Positions 1 through 5,932 of a stretch of DNA of 9,789 bases are shown piece after piece. The DNA comes from Pyrinomonadaceae bacterium (GTDB taxonomy: Bacteria > Acidobacteriota > Blastocatellia > Pyrinomonadales > Pyrinomonadaceae), in contig JACCTF010000305.1 of assembly GCA_013812565.1 (NCBI GenBank), positions 1 through 9,789 on the forward strand, in the 5' to 3' direction. The translations under genes were made by a program, and so were the position numbers. How positions within the stretch are numbered: position 1 is the stretch's first letter; each line of letters begins with the position of its first letter. The notes below the pieces were generated by a model that worked only from the letters and a program-made list of their open reading frames with translations, made no database searches and had not been told where the DNA came from.

Positions 1-169
1 TCAATAGCCCGGCGCACCGCGCCGGGCTATTGAATGCCACACATTCCTTACGCCCTGTCAGGGCTTAGAGGAAAACCACTTTGCATACCCGGCGCGGTGC
101 GCCGGGCTATTGAATCGCGCCACTTCGTGGCTGGGTTAAGCTTTTACACAACTTGTGTAGATACTAATG
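1..169. mobile_element. Right part of a palindrome-rich MITE-like element (copy 1, left end outside window)
   Basis: The segment ends at 151-169 with ACTTGTGTAGATACTAATG, which matches 18 of 19 bases of the right terminal repeat of the complete element at 5540-5799. Reading inward there are a GCCAC-TTC-GTGGC hairpin (119-131), a GC-rich hairpin with 8-bp arms and GGT loop (88-106, followed by CTATTGAAT), a GCCCTG-T-CAGGGC hairpin (52-64) and a second GC-rich hairpin with 15-bp arms and ACC loop (1-33). Hairpin centres lie 41, 39 and 28 bp apart; the last two values equal those in the complete copy. The left end and its target duplication are outside the window. No protein is encoded here, so any transposition must depend on a transposase in trans, which is inference. 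Confidence 0.7.
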
Positions 170-264
170 GATGAACGCTCTGGCTATTATCAAGCATCCC
201 TGACGGGACGAAATATGTGTCCAGACATCAGCCAGTGAAGATGATTTGATCAAGCTTCATCAAT

Positions 265-1278
265 CTACTTCAACCCTTCGAGCAGCGTCCGCGCATGGTC
301 GGCCAACTCGCCGGTTGGATGAGTCTCCAAATATGTTTTCAACTCACGCGCTGCTTCGTTGCGTTCACCTCTTTTTGAGTGGATGAACGCGATGTAGTAA
401 TGGGCAACCCCGTACTCGGAACCGCCGAGGATGAGAGCCTTTGATAACTCGTCAAAGGCCGCTTGAAGCTCTTCGAGTCCTAAGAGAGCGATCCCCGTGT
501 ACAGATGAGCCGCGGGTTGCGTGCCGTCTACGGCAAGCGCCTGTTGAAGTTGATACACCGCTTCACGATAGTGCTTCTGTTCAACTGCAATAATTCCAAG
601 GTTGAGTCGCGGTTTGAATGATCTCGCATCTGTTTTTAGCGCGGCCTCAAACTGTTCAATCGCTTCGTTCACCTGCTTGAGTTTGAGATGCTGCATGCCC
701 AGTTCAGTGTGCGCCGCAAGATAATTTGGATAGAGAGTGAGAGCTTGCTTGAGATGCTCGATTGCTCGCTCGGTATCTCCTTTGTCGATCAGCTTGGCTG
801 CCCTTTCATACTCTCGCTTGGCTGGGGCAGGCACCTTTTGATTAAGTTCGGCGACCGAGATAGTTTTATTACTTTTCTTTTCTTCAGCCGTTTCATTCTT
901 CAGTTTCAGGTAGATCGTCAACGTCGTCTGCCGACCGCGAGCAAGCTCAACTCGTTGTGTCGTCGGCTCGAAGATTTTGCTGTCGCCAATCGTCTCCAAG
1001 TAATAAACTCCGGCCGCCAAATTTAAGAATCTAAACTCGCCGTTCTTATCAACCGGCAGCCGCGATAGCAAATTCAACGAGCTTTTCAGATTGACCTGAA
1101 CATTACCGTCAGCCGCACGCCCTGACGGAAGCACTACGCGACCCGTGATGCTTCCGGACGGACTGCCAAACTCGCGAGAGGGGTTTGAATCCTCACGCTG
1201 CTGCGCGCCGGCGATGCCCGAAGCAAAGGTGATGAATGCTACGAAACAACAGACGGGGAAGATTCTTTGTAGGTACAT
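265..1278 (-). CDS. Secreted TPR protein with carboxypeptidase-regulatory-like domain
   Basis: The 337-residue product starts with a signal peptide: a short basic N-terminus, a hydrophobic core at residues 6-22 and a likely signal peptidase I site after A23-G24-A25. Residues about 41-125 resemble a carboxypeptidase-regulatory-like beta-sandwich, with GSITGRVVLPSGR, then NGEFRFLNLAAGVYYL. A charged linker (128-150) leads to about five TPR repeats (153-323), with typical spacing such as AAHTELGMQHLKLKQVNEAI. The protein is probably exported and acts as a protein-interaction scaffold; its partners cannot be read from the sequence. No other Met lies near the N-terminus and the signal peptide needs this start. 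It has no Shine-Dalgarno sequence, which fits the promoter that sits only a few bases upstream. It is divergent from the FAH-family gene. Similar domain pairs are common in Acidobacteriota, but that is general knowledge rather than a search result. Confidence 0.85.
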   Translation of the reverse strand: MYLQRIFPVCCFVAFITFASGIAGAQQREDSNPSREFGSPSGSITGRVVLPSGRAADGNVQVNLKSSLNLLSRLPVDKNGEFRFLNLAAGVYYLETIGDSKIFEPTTQRVELARGRQTTLTIYLKLKNETAEEKKSNKTISVAELNQKVPAPAKREYERAAKLIDKGDTERAIEHLKQALTLYPNYLAAHTELGMQHLKLKQVNEAIEQFEAALKTDARSFKPRLNLGIIAVEQKHYREAVYQLQQALAVDGTQPAAHLYTGIALLGLEELQAAFDELSKALILGGSEYGVAHYYIAFIHSKRGERNEAARELKTYLETHPTGELADHARTLLEGLK

Positions 1279-1289
1279 GGAGGCAAAGC

Positions 1290-1318
1290 ATTATACTCGT
1301 TCAGCCATTCTTTGTGAG
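1290..1318 (-). promoter_or_regulatory. Predicted promoter of the TPR gene with near-leaderless start
   Basis: On the minus strand a perfect TATAAT (plus-strand 1290-1295) is preceded by a 17-bp spacer and CTCACA (1313-1318), which matches 4 of 6 bases of the -35 consensus. Transcription would begin near 1283, leaving about five bases before the ATG at 1278. This agrees with the absence of a ribosome binding site. The -10 match is seen directly; the start point is predicted. Confidence 0.5.
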
Positions 1319-1391
1319 AGAAATGAAGATCAACTTTTTGAAGAATTGTTGTACCCTGTTCGGCACAAAAGTTTTTGTATCAACTCGCAGT

Positions 1392-1398
1392 AAGGGAG
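1392..1398 (+). promoter_or_regulatory. Shine-Dalgarno site fixing the start of the FAH-family gene
   Basis: AAGGGAG lies six bases before the ATG at 1405. This favours that ATG over the in-frame TTG at 1375, which would add ten residues and lie upstream of this site. Residue 1 at 1405 also gives the usual FAH-family N-terminus (MKLISYQ). Confidence 0.75.
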
Positions 1399-1404
1399 CA
1401 AAAC

Positions 1405-2271
1405 ATGAAGCTTATCAGCTATCAGCGTGATGGAAGAAATAGTTATGGAGTGGTGGTGAATAACCGCATCGTTGAGGTCGGGGGCGACCTCGGCAGCCGA
1501 TACCCGACGTTGCGTGCGGTTCTTGAAAATGACGCTTTGTCCGAGCTTGCTCGCTATACAGAAGGCGATGGGAAATCTAGTGAGCAAGAGCTTGGTGATG
1601 AGTTAAACAAGATCACTGTACTACCCGTGATACCGAACCCCGATAAGATTATCTGCGTCGGACTCAACTATGCGGCGCACCGCGCGGAGACGGGGCGCGG
1701 CGAAACCGATCACCCGACGCTCTTCACGAGATTTGCAAACACGCTCGTCGGCCACAATCAGCCGATCATCAAACCGAAAGCCTCAGAGCAGACTGACTAT
1801 GAAGCCGAGTTGGCCGTCATCATCGGTAAACGCGCGCGCCACGTTTCAGTCGCAGAGGCGCTTTCATATGTCGGCGGCTATGCTTGCTTCAACGATGTCT
1901 CGATACGCGATTGGCAGCATCACACGAGTCAGTTCACGCCGGGAAAGAATTTCCCCGGAACCGGCAGTCTCGGCCCGTGGTTGGTCACGGCAGACGAAAT
2001 CGCTGATCCATCAAAACTAACGTTGATGACGCGGCTCAACGGAGAAGAGCTGCAAAATGCGACTACCGATCAGATGATCTTCACCATCCCCGATCTTATC
2101 TCCTATATCTCGACCTTCACCGAGTTGGTTCCCGGCGACATCATCGCGACTGGGACGCCGAGCGGCGTCGGCGTCGCACGCAAGCCTCCCTTGTTTATGA
2201 AACCCGGCGATATGGTTGAAGTCGAAGTGTCGGGCATCGGCGTTCTTCGTAACCCGGTTGTCGCTGAATAA
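1405..2271 (+). CDS. Fumarylacetoacetate hydrolase (FAH) family protein
   Basis: The 288-residue product has the usual length and layout of a two-part FAH-family enzyme: a small N-terminal domain (1-70) and the catalytic FAH domain (about 76-285). Landmarks are KIICVGLNYAAH (81-92), DYEAELAVIIGK (131-142) with E133 and E135, YACFNDVSIRDWQ (159-171) with D164, the GKNFPGTG loop with K181, and GTPSGVG (250-256). In characterised members the two glutamates and the aspartate bind Mg2+ or Mn2+, and the lysine and the GTPSGVG threonine shape the active site. Family members cleave or isomerise C-C bonds in beta-diketo or 2-hydroxy-dienoate acids from aromatic catabolism, or decarboxylate oxaloacetate. 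No catabolic neighbours are present, so the substrate cannot be assigned. A Shine-Dalgarno site at 1392-1398 supports the start, and a strong hairpin begins three bases after the stop. Confidence 0.92.
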   Translation: MKLISYQRDGRNSYGVVVNNRIVEVGGDLGSRYPTLRAVLENDALSELARYTEGDGKSSEQELGDELNKITVLPVIPNPDKIICVGLNYAAHRAETGRGETDHPTLFTRFANTLVGHNQPIIKPKASEQTDYEAELAVIIGKRARHVSVAEALSYVGGYACFNDVSIRDWQHHTSQFTPGKNFPGTGSLGPWLVTADEIADPSKLTLMTRLNGEELQNATTDQMIFTIPDLISYISTFTELVPGDIIATGTPSGVGVARKPPLFMKPGDMVEVEVSGIGVLRNPVVAE

Positions 2272-2274
2272 AGG

Positions 2275-2312
2275 AGAAGCGTGCAAAGCTTTATAAAACT
2301 TTGCACGCTTCT
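2275..2312. terminator. 14-bp perfect hairpin between convergent genes (possible bidirectional terminator)
   Basis: AGAAGCGTGCAAAG (2275-2288) pairs without mismatch with CTTTGCACGCTTCT (2299-2312) across the ten-base loop CTTTATAAAA. It starts three bases after the FAH stop codon and lies 29 bases from the stop of the convergent stress gene. Neither side has a clear U-tract, so termination may be inefficient, or the hairpin may mainly protect 3' ends. The role is inferred from position. Confidence 0.6.
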
Positions 2313-2341
2313 AGTTCTACTCAAGTTAAAGGGTTGAAGAA

Positions 2342-3100
2342 CTAACGGCGGACGCCTGTGCCACCGTATGTCTGGAAGTCTTTCTCAAGTTGCGCGGCAT
2401 GCGCATCATCGCGGGCACTCGTTCCAATCAGAATGCCGCCTTCCTTGATGCCTGTCTCATACTCTCTGGCACGCTCCTCCGGAATACCTGATCCGACCAG
2501 CGCGCCCAACAAGCCGCCGGTCAACCCGCCCGCGCCCGCGCCCGCGAGCGCCGCCGCTAATGGCCCAGCCACAATCAACCCAATGCCAGGCAGCAAAACG
2601 CTGGTGCCAATCGCCGCGATACCGGCGAGGACAGCGCCGACGGTGCCGCCGATGGCTGAGCCAACGCCCGCGCCCTCAAGCGCCTTCGATCCTTGGGCTA
2701 GCTCTGCGCCCGGCTGTGCACCAGCGAAGTGCCGAGTACGAGTTTCATCGGACATCATCACGCTAATGTCATCTTTAGTGTAACCGTGGCGCGTGGTTAA
2801 GTCCTCGAATGCACGCTGCGCTTCCTCCGGTGAGCGGTAAAGGCCGGTCACCATCCGCCCGCCCGAAGTCGATTTACCGCCAGTCATTCCGCGTACAGAG
2901 GCCCCACGAACGCCATCCGATTCATCAAGCACATTGTTTGTCGCTTGCCGCGCGCGGCCGGTCGCATTCTCGCGCTCGCCTTCGCGCTCCAAACTGCGGT
3001 TGCCGGTCACTGCGCCCGCAGCATCTTTAACCGCACCCTTAGCACGTTGCCCTAAGGCTGATGCTTCCTCGCCAAGGCTGTCGTCTCTCTTGTTACTCAT
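2342..3100 (-). CDS. CsbD-like / general stress protein (GsiB-17M type) with glycine-rich hydrophobic core
   Basis: The 252-residue product has three parts. Residues about 8-58 (LGQRAKGAVKDAAGAVTGNRS, then a charged stretch to NNVLDE) look like a CsbD-like domain, a small helical stress-protein motif. Residues 83-125 (MVTGLYRSPEEAQRAFEDLTTRHGY, then DDISVMMSDETR) resemble the N-terminal part of general stress protein 17M/YflT-type domains. Residues about 142-205 form a long Gly/Ala-rich hydrophobic stretch, glycine-zipper like, that could insert into a membrane; the GGILIGTSA strand and a short helix (222-245) follow. The function is unknown; a role in envelope or osmotic stress is inferred from the domains. 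A strong AGAGGAGA ribosome binding site (plus-strand 3108-3115) precedes the ATG by seven bases. The gene converges with the FAH-family gene. Confidence 0.82.
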   Translation of the reverse strand: MSNKRDDSLGEEASALGQRAKGAVKDAAGAVTGNRSLEREGERENATGRARQATNNVLDESDGVRGASVRGMTGGKSTSGGRMVTGLYRSPEEAQRAFEDLTTRHGYTKDDISVMMSDETRTRHFAGAQPGAELAQGSKALEGAGVGSAIGGTVGAVLAGIAAIGTSVLLPGIGLIVAGPLAAALAGAGAGGLTGGLLGALVGSGIPEERAREYETGIKEGGILIGTSARDDAHAAQLEKDFQTYGGTGVRR

Positions 3101-3115
3101 AGCAAATTCTCCTCT

Positions 3116-3409
3116 TCAAGTGTTAATCAAAATGGTGAGTTGAATAATTCTTTTTTCGGTTGCGTTGCAGCGGTGGGTCAGCAAGCAAAGTCATCTGCGC
3201 TCTGCCGGTTTAGCAAGTAACGTGCCCTACCATGACGGGCCAAATTAGTTAGATAAACGGCTATTGGGGTGTTGAATTATTAATGAGAAGGATGCATCAA
3301 ATGCATACTTGCATGTAACATCGACACACATACACCGAGTGAGCTAATGATAGGCATCAGTGGATTAGAGGGCATCTACCGAAGCGAAACGAGTACGGCG
3401 CATACGCCA
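3116..3409. other. Intergenic stretch without a supported gene
   Basis: This stretch of about 290 bp lies between the stop of the actin-like gene and the ribosome binding site of the stress gene, both on the minus strand. It should hold the promoter of the stress gene, but I see no convincing -35/-10 pair. TGCAT occurs three times at 8-9 bp spacing (3293-3297, 3302-3306, 3310-3314). GGCG-CATA-CGCC at 3397-3408 is a weak four-base stem just past the actin stop. The reading frame on the plus strand from 3347 runs antisense into the actin gene and has no family features. Confidence 0.5.
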
Positions 3410-4501
3410 TCAAGTGCGCTCACGTTCGGCGGCTCGCCGCAGCAAACCATATTTATAAAAGCCGATAGCGTTGCTGAAGACCGCGGGTTTAACCATCTCC
3501 GCATGCGGATAGATGCGCCGCAGAGGATCGTAGAGAAGTTCGCCGCTGCCGCCGGCAATGAGCACATGAGCGGGACGCATCGGGCGAATCGTTTCTTGAA
3601 TGCGGTTGATGATCTCGGGCGTTTGCCGCTGAAGCATCTCTAAGCGTAGTTGCGCCAGATTTACCTGTTCGCCGTTGCTCGCAATGTATGGTTGATCGCT
3701 GCGTATGTATGCTTCGATCTCACTGCGCGAGAGAAAGTCGTCGTAGCGAGAATCGATCTCGCGCTGCATCACATGATAAACGCTATCGAGCGAAGACGGA
3801 ATGGACTTCGAATACTCGTCGATGTAGCGGCCCTCGGCGCAAGCGATGTCGATTGTTTTCTCGCCGCCATCAATCACCGCAGTCGGCTTCAACCTCTCTG
3901 GAATCTTCACGCCTTCGCCGTCCAAAGCCCACGACAGATAACTTCCGTAGCCTTGCGGCAGCACCAGCACGCGGTCGAGCGTGAACTCCACTTCGGCCCG
4001 CACCGACTGGTCGCGGCGGTAAAGCTTTACCTGGTGTTCACCGGCTAAGCTTTTGGAGAGCGCGTCACGATAGCTGGCGTAGAAATTGACGGGCAGGCCA
4101 ACCACTATGGTTTCGGGAACCGGCAGTTTCTTCTCGACGAGAAAGCGCGCTAAACCGGCGATGGTGAGCGCCGGATTGTAGGTGCGTGTAAACTCTTCGC
4201 GGTCGGTGGTCGTCTCTCCGCCGCGATTGAGCCGCACCGCCGTGTCGCCGACGTTACGGACGACGCCCGGCTCGATGCTCAGTTCAGCGATAAAATCGCT
4301 TCCGTCGCCGGTGCCGAGAAAATCATCGGCAAACCGCGCATCGCCAGTCACCGAGGGGAAGATCATCGTGCGCGCTGCGCCACCGGACTCGCTATAGATT
4401 TTGACGGCTGAATACCCTGTATCAACAGCAATCACTCCGCAGCGTTCGTTTGTTGCTCGATCATTATTTGATAAGGTCGGCGTCTGCTTCTTCGAAGACA
4501 T
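3410..4501 (-). CDS. ParM/StbA-like actin-family ATPase
   Basis: The 363-residue product has the nucleotide-binding motifs of the actin/Hsp70 superfamily in order: phosphate-1 at AVDTGYSAVKI (25-35, D27), the connecting strand VVGLPVNFY (133-141), phosphate-2 at VIDGGEKTIDIA (209-220, D211 and G213), and the adenosine motif VLIAGGSGEL (313-322). The spacing and the closing VFSNAIGFYKYG fit ParM/Alp proteins better than MreB or DnaK. Such proteins polymerise with ATP; plasmid forms push DNA copies apart, while chromosomal forms have varied roles. No ParR-like adaptor or parC-like repeat array is visible nearby. I chose the ATG at 4501 over an in-frame GTG at 4582 because the predicted promoter lies between them and AAGGGTGG (plus-strand 4512-4519) stands ten bases before it. 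The gene is divergent from a GntR regulator, with 86 bp between the starts. Confidence 0.82.
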   Translation of the reverse strand: MSSKKQTPTLSNNDRATNERCGVIAVDTGYSAVKIYSESGGAARTMIFPSVTGDARFADDFLGTGDGSDFIAELSIEPGVVRNVGDTAVRLNRGGETTTDREEFTRTYNPALTIAGLARFLVEKKLPVPETIVVGLPVNFYASYRDALSKSLAGEHQVKLYRRDQSVRAEVEFTLDRVLVLPQGYGSYLSWALDGEGVKIPERLKPTAVIDGGEKTIDIACAEGRYIDEYSKSIPSSLDSVYHVMQREIDSRYDDFLSRSEIEAYIRSDQPYIASNGEQVNLAQLRLEMLQRQTPEIINRIQETIRPMRPAHVLIAGGSGELLYDPLRRIYPHAEMVKPAVFSNAIGFYKYGLLRRAAERERT

Positions 4502-4538
4502 TGCTCTGGTTCCACCCTTTGCCAACTTGATGTTAGAG

Positions 4539-4567
4539 ATAGTATAAAGCTTTATCTTGTTTAGCAA
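4539..4567 (-). promoter_or_regulatory. Predicted sigma70-like promoter of the actin-like gene
   Basis: On the minus strand TTGCTA (plus-strand 4562-4567), a 17-bp spacer and TACTAT (4539-4544) form a reasonable promoter. Transcription would start near 4532, about 30 bases before the ATG at 4501. A palindrome occupies most of the spacer. On the plus strand a weaker pair, TTGATG (4527-4532) and TTATCT (4552-4557) at 19 bp, could serve the GntR gene. Confidence 0.5.
4544..4555. promoter_or_regulatory. Palindrome ATAAAGCTTTAT, candidate GntR operator
   Basis: This is a perfect 12-bp palindrome midway between the divergent actin-like and GntR starts, within the spacer and touching the -10 of the predicted actin promoter. 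GntR-family dimers bind short palindromes and commonly control a divergent neighbour and their own gene. That this protein binds here is inference from location and symmetry. Confidence 0.5.
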
Positions 4568-4587
4568 TCCGGAACCGCCCACTTATT

Positions 4588-5538
4588 ATGCGATTGTGGC
4601 TGAGCAAAAGTAGCGAGGTTCCGCTACATGAGCAGATCACTACGCAGATCATGCTCGGCATCCTGAGCCACGACCTGCCGCCGGGCGAGCGGCTTCCAAG
4701 CACGCGCGGGCTTGCCCGTCGTTTTCAGATTCACCCTAACACCGTTAGTGCTGCTTACAGTGATCTTGCGCGCCGCGGTTGGGTAGAGCGTCGCCGGGGT
4801 AGCGGCATCTACGTCCGCCCGTTCACCCACGACACTACGGCCGATGTGCAACTTGAGCTGGATCAGTTAATCTCATCGTTTCTCCAGGCCGCGCGCACCC
4901 GCGGGTATTCCCTCAAACAAATTCAACATCGCGTCGGACAATGGCTTGCGCTGCAGCCGCCCGACCATTTTGTTGTGATCGAACCTGACGAGGAACTTCG
5001 CTCGATCCTCATCTCTGAACTTAGCGAGGCAACCGGTCGTGATGTTGTCGGCAGCGGCATAGAAGAATGCACAGGGGGAGAAGGAGGGGCGGCGGTGCTC
5101 ACAGGTGGCGTGGCCGTCGCGATGTATGGTCAAGCCGAGCGGGTTCAAGCCGCGCTTCCGGCGGGAACAACCTGTCTGCTGCTACGCGCGCGGTCGGTCG
5201 TGGAAGCGCTGCAGGGACAGGAGCGGCCACCCGTTGAAGCGCTGATCGCCGTGGTATCACGCTGGCCCGGATTCTTGCAGTGGACGCGCACCATGTTAGT
5301 TGCCGCCGGGGTTGACAGCGAGGCGCTTGACTTTCGTGATGCGCGCGAGCGCGGGTGGAAAAAGGGTTTGGCCGCAAGCGCGTTTGTGATTACAGACGCA
5401 ATGACCGCCGGAGACCTGCCCGCCGGTTGCCGCGCCCGCGTGTTCCGCATCATCGCTGACGCATCGATTGCGGAAGCACGTGGTTTTGTGGAACAGTTCT
5501 TTACCTTATCCACTTCAGGCGCTACCCGGAAGTTGTGA
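4588..5538 (+). CDS. GntR-family (YtrA-like) regulator with unrecognised C-terminal domain
   Basis: Residues about 11-77 are a clear GntR winged helix: VPLHEQITTQIMLGILSHDL, then PPGERLPSTRGLARRFQIHP, NTVSAAYSDLARRGWVERRR and GSGIYVR. The short helical stretch after it (85-120) resembles the YtrA type of dimerisation region. Usual YtrA proteins are about 120-130 residues, whereas this one continues to 316. Residues 127-305 look like alternating strands and helices (FVVIEPDEELRSILISEL; AAVLTGGVAVAMY; TTCLLLRARSVVEAL; EALIAVVSRWPGFL; AFVITD), suggesting one or two Rossmann- or periplasmic-binding-like alpha/beta lobes for a ligand. I do not recognise a named family for that part, and it lacks the aminotransferase fold of MocR proteins. 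The ATG at 4588 has no good Shine-Dalgarno site. The last codons and stop lie within the 9-bp target duplication of the MITE that follows. Confidence 0.85.
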   Translation: MRLWLSKSSEVPLHEQITTQIMLGILSHDLPPGERLPSTRGLARRFQIHPNTVSAAYSDLARRGWVERRRGSGIYVRPFTHDTTADVQLELDQLISSFLQAARTRGYSLKQIQHRVGQWLALQPPDHFVVIEPDEELRSILISELSEATGRDVVGSGIEECTGGEGGAAVLTGGVAVAMYGQAERVQAALPAGTTCLLLRARSVVEALQGQERPPVEALIAVVSRWPGFLQWTRTMLVAAGVDSEALDFRDARERGWKKGLAASAFVITDAMTAGDLPAGCRARVFRIIADASIAEARGFVEQFFTLSTSGATRKL

Positions 5539-5539
5539 C
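5531..5539. repeat. Left 9-bp target-site duplication (AGTTGTGAC)
   Basis: AGTTGTGAC directly abuts the left terminal repeat of the element at 5540-5799 and is identical to 5800-5808 on the other side. It overlaps the last two codons and the TGA stop of the GntR gene. A perfect nine-base duplication at both ends is the usual footprint of a DDE-transposase insertion. Confidence 0.8.
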
Positions 5540-5799
5540 CATTGGTATCGACACAAGTATTGGCAAGCTGTTTTTAGCCACGAAGTGGCGAGATTCAATA
5601 GCCCGGCGCACCGCGCCGGGTAATGAGCACACGTTGATTCGAAGCCCTGAAAGGGCGCAATAACCACTATGTCGCCCTTTCAGGGCTTGGATGGAAATCG
5701 CACTTCACACCCGGCGCGGTGCGCCGGGCTATTGAATGCCGCTCTTTCAGAGCTAAGGAAGCTCAGACAAGCACCCGTTCACTTGTGTAGATACCAATG
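5540..5799. mobile_element. Complete 260-bp MITE-like element with six symmetric hairpins (copy 2)
   Basis: The ends are inverted repeats: CATTGGTATCGACACAAGT (5540-5558) against the complement of 5781-5799, matching at 18 of 19 bases. A perfect 9-bp direct repeat flanks them. Inside are six small palindromes: GCCAC-GAA-GTGGC (5577-5589), a GC-rich hairpin with 8-bp arms and ACC loop (5602-5620), GCCCT-GAA-AGGGC (5644-5656), its inverted copy GCCCT-TTC-AGGGC (5674-5686), a GC-rich hairpin with GGT loop (5710-5728), and GCTCT-TTC-AGAGC (5741-5753). Their centres are 28, 39, 30, 39 and 28 bp apart, symmetric about 5665. There is no coding capacity. It fills most of the gap between the GntR gene and the transporter gene and, if transcribed, would form strong RNA structure behind the GntR stop. 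The mobilising transposase is not in the window as far as I can tell. Confidence 0.82.
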
Positions 5800-5808
5800 A
5801 GTTGTGAC
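5800..5808. repeat. Right 9-bp target-site duplication (AGTTGTGAC)
   Basis: This is the identical partner of 5531-5539, directly outside the right terminal repeat. The 124 bp from here to the transporter start hold only a 7-bp inverted repeat, CCGCCTA (5837-5843) with TAGGCGG (5873-5879), and no clear promoter. Confidence 0.8.
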
Positions 5809-5932
5809 GGTGGAAGAAGTGTCATACCAGAGAGTGCCGCCTAGCCGCCGCCACTTGTATCCTCGGTCCGGGTAGGCGGTAACTCAAGAGCGCCCACCTG
5901 CCAAAGGTTCCGCGATCATCGAATCCCAAACC

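Noticed and set aside
1..135. Repeated palindromes resembling a short CRISPR array
   Set aside because: The repeated units are self-complementary hairpins of different sequence, spacers are not of uniform length, and terminal inverted repeats bound the structure. No cas gene is present.
246..263. Near-perfect 18-bp dyad (TTGATcAAGCTTcATCAA) just past the TPR stop, as a terminator
   Set aside because: The arms meet with no loop, one pair is mismatched and no U-tract follows. It could be a protein-binding site, but nothing else supports one.
2358..2783. 141-residue plus-strand frame opposite the stress gene
   Set aside because: Its Pro/Ala/Ser-rich composition is the reverse read of the Gly/Ala-rich segment, and it has no ribosome binding site.
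3347..3643. 98-residue plus-strand frame at the 3' end of the actin-like gene
   Set aside because: Most of it is antisense to the actin C-terminus, whose adenosine motif is intact. No family signature or ribosome binding site is seen.
4502..4582. Longer actin-like protein from the GTG at 4582
   Set aside because: The extra 27 residues are not actin-like, and their codons lie over the predicted promoter and palindrome. The ATG at 4501 has its own upstream ribosome binding site.
5837..5879. Inverted repeat CCGCCTA/TAGGCGG before the transporter as a riboswitch or attenuator
   Set aside because: The stem is only seven bases with a 29-base loop, and no known aptamer core or anti-terminator alternative is visible.
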